A stretch of DNA of 64,000 nt from JBQLZO01 sp052168315 (lineage in GTDB: Bacteria; Planctomycetota; Phycisphaerae; Phycisphaerales; UBA1924). Shown piece by piece: positions 61,040 through 64,000 of this stretch (position 1 is the stretch's first letter; each line of letters opens with the position of its first letter). Both the position numbers and the translations under genes were made by a program. The notes beneath the pieces are model-generated. The model was not told the DNA's origin. It worked only from the letters and a program-made list of their open reading frames with translations, and searched no databases. The DNA lies in assembly GCA_052168315.1 (NCBI GenBank), contig JBQLZO010000097.1, forward strand, positions 65,778 through 129,777, read 5' to 3'.

Positions 61040-61273
61040 TCGCGGCTGGCTCTGCGCGCCGCAGGGTTCCATCCCGGTTCCCCGCCCCCCACGATTACCA
61101 ATTCCACAGACGCTCCATACCCGCCGAGGGAGCCCCGCAGATCCTCTGCCTCGCCCGCGCCTTGAGCCGATGGCTCCGGCGCTCTGCGAGGCGGTTTCGC
61201 GCGCGAGCGGAAGAGTTGGCCATCCCGGGTCCGCTACACTCCGCCACTCGCTCCCGGAAAGGACCCTCCGCCC

Positions 61274-62311
61274 ATGACGGCATCCGATCCACGACCTCGC
61301 CCGATGCCGCCGGCGATCCCCACGCTCGGCGTTCGCATCGCCGGAACGGGCATCGCGCTTCCGGAGCGCGTGGTCACCAACGATGACCTCGCGCGGATGG
61401 TCGACACCAGCGATGAGTGGATTCGCCAGCGAACGGGCATCTCGCAGCGACGCCGGGCCGACTGGGAACATGGCGAGACGGCCGTGCCGATCTGCGCCAG
61501 GGCCCTCAGGAGTGCCTGCGAGAACGCCAACATCGATCCGAGCGAACTCGACCTGCTCATCGTGGGGACCGTCACGGGCGAGATGGTCTGCCCTTCCACG
61601 GCCTGCCGTGTCGCCGACGCGGTCGGTGCCGCGCCCGCCGGCGCGTACGACATCATCGCCGCCTGCTGCGGATTCGTCTTCGGGATCAATCAGGCGCACG
61701 ACATGATCCGTTGCGGCAGCTACCGGACCGTCGGGGTCGTCGGCTGCGAAATCATGTCATCCATCATCGATTATCGCGATCGCGGGGTGTGCATTCTGTT
61801 CGGAGATGGCGGCGGTGCTGCGATCCTCAAGGCCACCGACGACACTTCCAAGGGCATTGTCGCGCAGTCGATGCATGGCGACGGCGCGAGCTGGAACGAC
61901 CTCTATCTCCCGCGGGCCGGATCGGACATCCCGCCGGGCGTTGATCCCGAGACCATCACGCTCAACAAGCTCCAGATGAACGGGCGCGAGGTCTACAAGT
62001 TCGCCGTCTCCACCTTCTCGAAACTCATCCAAGAGACTCTGGACAAGGCCGGCATCACTCCCGATCAGGTTGACCACTTCGTGTGCCACCAGTCCAACGC
62101 CCGCATCCTTGAGTCCGCCCGCGAGCGGTTCGGGATTCCACCCGAGAAGCTCTATGTGAACATCGAGCGCTATGGGAATTGCTCGGCCGGATCGATCCCG
62201 CTGTGCCTGCACGAACTCCGGGAGCAGGGACGCATCAAAGAAGACCAACTCGTGCTCTTCCTCGCGTTCGGAGCGGGCCTGACCTGGGGATCTTCGCTCT
62301 GGCGTGTCTGA
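61274..62311 (+). CDS. fabH: 3-oxoacyl-ACP synthase III
   Basis: 345 residues. FabH condenses acetyl-CoA with malonyl-ACP to start fatty acid synthesis. Seen: GTGIALPERVVTNDDLARMVDTSDEWIRQRTGI, the catalytic Cys in IIAACCGFVFG (about residue 131), GDGGGAAIL, the His of FVCHQSNARI and the Asn of YGNCSAGSIP. A 17-residue N-terminal tail precedes the conserved start. Gap of 234 bases from the anti-sigma gene; no operon partners. The adjacent second Cys in ACCGF replaces the usual Ser or Ala. Confidence 0.95.
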   Translation: MTASDPRPRPMPPAIPTLGVRIAGTGIALPERVVTNDDLARMVDTSDEWIRQRTGISQRRRADWEHGETAVPICARALRSACENANIDPSELDLLIVGTVTGEMVCPSTACRVADAVGAAPAGAYDIIAACCGFVFGINQAHDMIRCGSYRTVGVVGCEIMSSIIDYRDRGVCILFGDGGGAAILKATDDTSKGIVAQSMHGDGASWNDLYLPRAGSDIPPGVDPETITLNKLQMNGREVYKFAVSTFSKLIQETLDKAGITPDQVDHFVCHQSNARILESARERFGIPPEKLYVNIERYGNCSAGSIPLCLHELREQGRIKEDQLVLFLAFGAGLTWGSSLWRV

Positions 62312-62567
62312 GCGCGTCCCGCCCGGTCCGCTCGCCCCCCCGCGTCTCCCTCCCGTTGCGTCCGGGTTGGCCTGCCGCACGCGCTCCGTTCCGACACGCC
62401 GAGTGTTCGCCCTTGCGAGCCCCCACGATCGTCCGGCCCGGTCACAACCCGCGAGGATCCGCGGCGCGTAGATACCCATCGACCACCATCGTCGCTCCCG
62501 ATGCGCCCGCCGATACAGTATGTTCGCGCGTGAGGGCGGAGGGATAACCAACGAAGGAGCGCACGCG

Positions 62568-64000
62568 ATGGAATCGAATCGAGTCGACCATGCCACCCGC
62601 CATTCTCCATCCGGGCCACACACCGCCCGCGGCGTCGGCGGCGCGTTCGCGGCCGCCACGACGATCGCCATGATCGCCGGCGGATCGCAGGCGGCCGCCG
62701 GGGGCTCCGCGCATGCCCAGCGCATCGCAGCCCCGATCCTGATCGCGCACGCAGCCGGCGCGCTGTGGCAGCCAGCCCAGGACGCGGATCACGCCGACGA
62801 GCAGGTCGATCCGTTTGCGGCGGCCATCGAAGGCTTTGCCGTGGTGAACAATAACCTCGATCGATCCGAGCCGACGCTGTTCAGGATCTACCGCGAGGAC
62901 GACCGGGTGCTCGCGGTCATTCCGGAGGAATTGCTCGGTGAGCTCTGGCTGCTAGGGGCGTCGATGGCCGCCGGCCCATTCGGCACCGGCGAGCAGCTGG
63001 GCCAGGCCGGGCTGGAATGGCGAAAGCGCGGGGAAGAGCTCGACCTGTTCGCGCCCGAACTCCGGTACGACGCATCCAGCAAGCCAACGCTTGAGCCGGG
63101 TGTGCGGAATGTGTTCACCGATCGATATATCACCTCCGCCCCGATCATCGCCGAGGGCGATGGCGGCCTGCTCATTGACCTGACGGGATTCATCGGCTCG
63201 GCGATGGGCGAGCTGGTCGGAAGCTTCATCGGCAGCGCCGATCAGAGCGTCATGCGCGTCGAGAAGATCAAGGCCTTTAACCAGAATGTCGAACTGGCGC
63301 TGTCGATGCCGATCCAGATTCCCGGCGGCATGTGGTGGTCGCCCGTGCAGAGCGGGCAGATGCAGACGCTGCACTTCTCGTTCAGCGCGCTCAACGACAA
63401 TCCCGAATTCGAGCGGCGCCCCGCCGATCCGCGTGTCGGATACTGGGTGCACGCCACTCGCGACATGGGGCGGCGCGATCCGCTGGGCACCGACTTCGTC
63501 CGTTCGATCGAGCGGTGGGACCTGCGCAAGGCAGATCCCGACGCTCCCCTCAGCGCACCGGTCAAGCCCATTGTCTTCTACATCGAGAAGACCGTCCCAC
63601 CTGCCTATCGCGTTCATGTCCGGCGCGGCGTCGAGGCATGGAACGAGGCGTTCCGCGCGGTGGGCATCGAGAACGCGATCGAGGTGAGGCAGCAGACCGA
63701 GACCCAGTACGCCGAGATCGATCCGGAGGATGTGCGCTACAACTTCATCCGATGGGTGCCCACCGGGTTCGGGTACGCGATCGCGCTGCACCGCACCGAT
63801 CCCCGCACCGGCGAGATCCTGGATGCGGATGTGGTGATCGACGACGCGTGGATCAACGCGTGGGCGAACGAGTACCCGCTGCTGACCCAGCAGGCCGCTC
63901 GGGCCAGGCTCGACGCGATGCGCCAGCACCATCCCGAGTTGACCCCCGTGGCCGAGCACCTCACCGATCGCGCGCGGCGCCGCGGGCTGATCACGCCCGA
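62568..64000 (+). CDS. DUF5117-type zinc-dependent metalloprotease, 5' part (runs off the window)
   Basis: 477 codons are present, then the window ends in frame; no stop occurs. Seen: an N-terminal signal or export region (GVGGAFAAATTIAMIAGGS), LRYDASS, NVFTDRYITSAPIIAEGDGG, FVRSIERWDLRKADP, KPIVFYIEKTVPPAYRVHVRRGVEAWNEAF, and RYNFIRWVPTGFGYAIALHRTDPRTGEILDADVVI, which are marks of the DUF5117/DUF4953 metalloproteases. The zinc motif HExxH lies further on and is not in view. ATG 62568 follows AAGGAG at 8 bases. Probably exported; it may act on surface proteins. Confidence 0.87.
   Translation, partial: MESNRVDHATRHSPSGPHTARGVGGAFAAATTIAMIAGGSQAAAGGSAHAQRIAAPILIAHAAGALWQPAQDADHADEQVDPFAAAIEGFAVVNNNLDRSEPTLFRIYREDDRVLAVIPEELLGELWLLGASMAAGPFGTGEQLGQAGLEWRKRGEELDLFAPELRYDASSKPTLEPGVRNVFTDRYITSAPIIAEGDGGLLIDLTGFIGSAMGELVGSFIGSADQSVMRVEKIKAFNQNVELALSMPIQIPGGMWWSPVQSGQMQTLHFSFSALNDNPEFERRPADPRVGYWVHATRDMGRRDPLGTDFVRSIERWDLRKADPDAPLSAPVKPIVFYIEKTVPPAYRVHVRRGVEAWNEAFRAVGIENAIEVRQQTETQYAEIDPEDVRYNFIRWVPTGFGYAIALHRTDPRTGEILDADVVIDDAWINAWANEYPLLTQQAARARLDAMRQHHPELTPVAEHLTDRARRRGLITP

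Overview
This is a GC-rich, gene-dense chromosomal window. The sequence suggests a planctomycete of the class Phycisphaerae. The evidence is (i) a planctomycete-style pair of ECF sigma factor and Ser/Thr kinase, (ii) secreted proteins ending in paired dockerin-like calcium motifs with a terminal Cys, (iii) PEP-CTERM-like surface proteins ending in Pro-rich/hydrophobic/Arg tails, (iv) a TIGR03790-type secreted protein, (v) a prepilin of the planctomycete type, and (vi) several Gfo/Idh/MocA oxidoreductases with Tat signals. No phage, insertion sequence or CRISPR array was seen. The organism assignment is inferred from these families, not from a marker-gene comparison.

Layout. 1-1093 has little coding signal. 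1094-3912 holds an ECF sigma factor and a membrane Ser/Thr kinase. 4481-5094 holds a small unknown gene and tRNA-Glu(CTC) with a strong terminator. 5314-10803 holds a YyaL/DUF255 thioredoxin-fold protein carrying an extra DsbD-alpha-like domain, a secreted beta-helix dockerin protein and a PEP-CTERM protein behind a good sigma-70 promoter. 11015-14663 is a leftward three-gene operon of C39-like peptidase, RimK-type ATP-grasp ligase and GCS2 carboxylate-amine ligase, predicted to make and trim a small peptide-like product. A divergent DUF155 protein follows.

16099-26681 is a sugar or cyclitol dissimilation region. It has four Gfo/Idh/MocA oxidoreductases, two xylose-isomerase-like epimerases, an ApbE flavin transferase, a nucleoside-permease-like MFS transporter and a membrane c-type cytochrome-like protein, in two divergent operons plus a third one with different codon use. 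26856-32818 holds a second surface protein, a TetR regulator, yidD-rnpA behind an EEP-family membrane protein, and a ClC antiporter. 32916-43646 is mostly housekeeping: SPFH protein, GAPDH, a large RseP-like protease with extra PDZ domains, tadA, a second kinase, an MqnD-like menaquinone enzyme and smpB.

43693-47834 holds a large duplicated-domain membrane-anchored protein and a secreted EEP-dockerin protein. 47909-53738 looks like a succinyl-transfer catabolic operon for ornithine or arginine (M20 peptidase, AstC-like, AstA, AstD) with no AstB and no classical AstE. 53760-59088 holds a TIGR03790 protein, DUF167, an HhH-GPD glycosylase, a secreted cyclophilin and a prepilin-like protein. 59637-64000 holds an ECF sigma/anti-sigma pair, FabH and the 5' part of a DUF5117-type zinc metalloprotease that runs off the window.

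The most interesting points are the amidoligase-peptidase cluster, the incomplete succinyl pathway with a CPG2-like peptidase in place of the missing desuccinylase, the Gfo/Idh member that has lost its catalytic Lys, and a repeat-rich divergent control region at 20727-20942.
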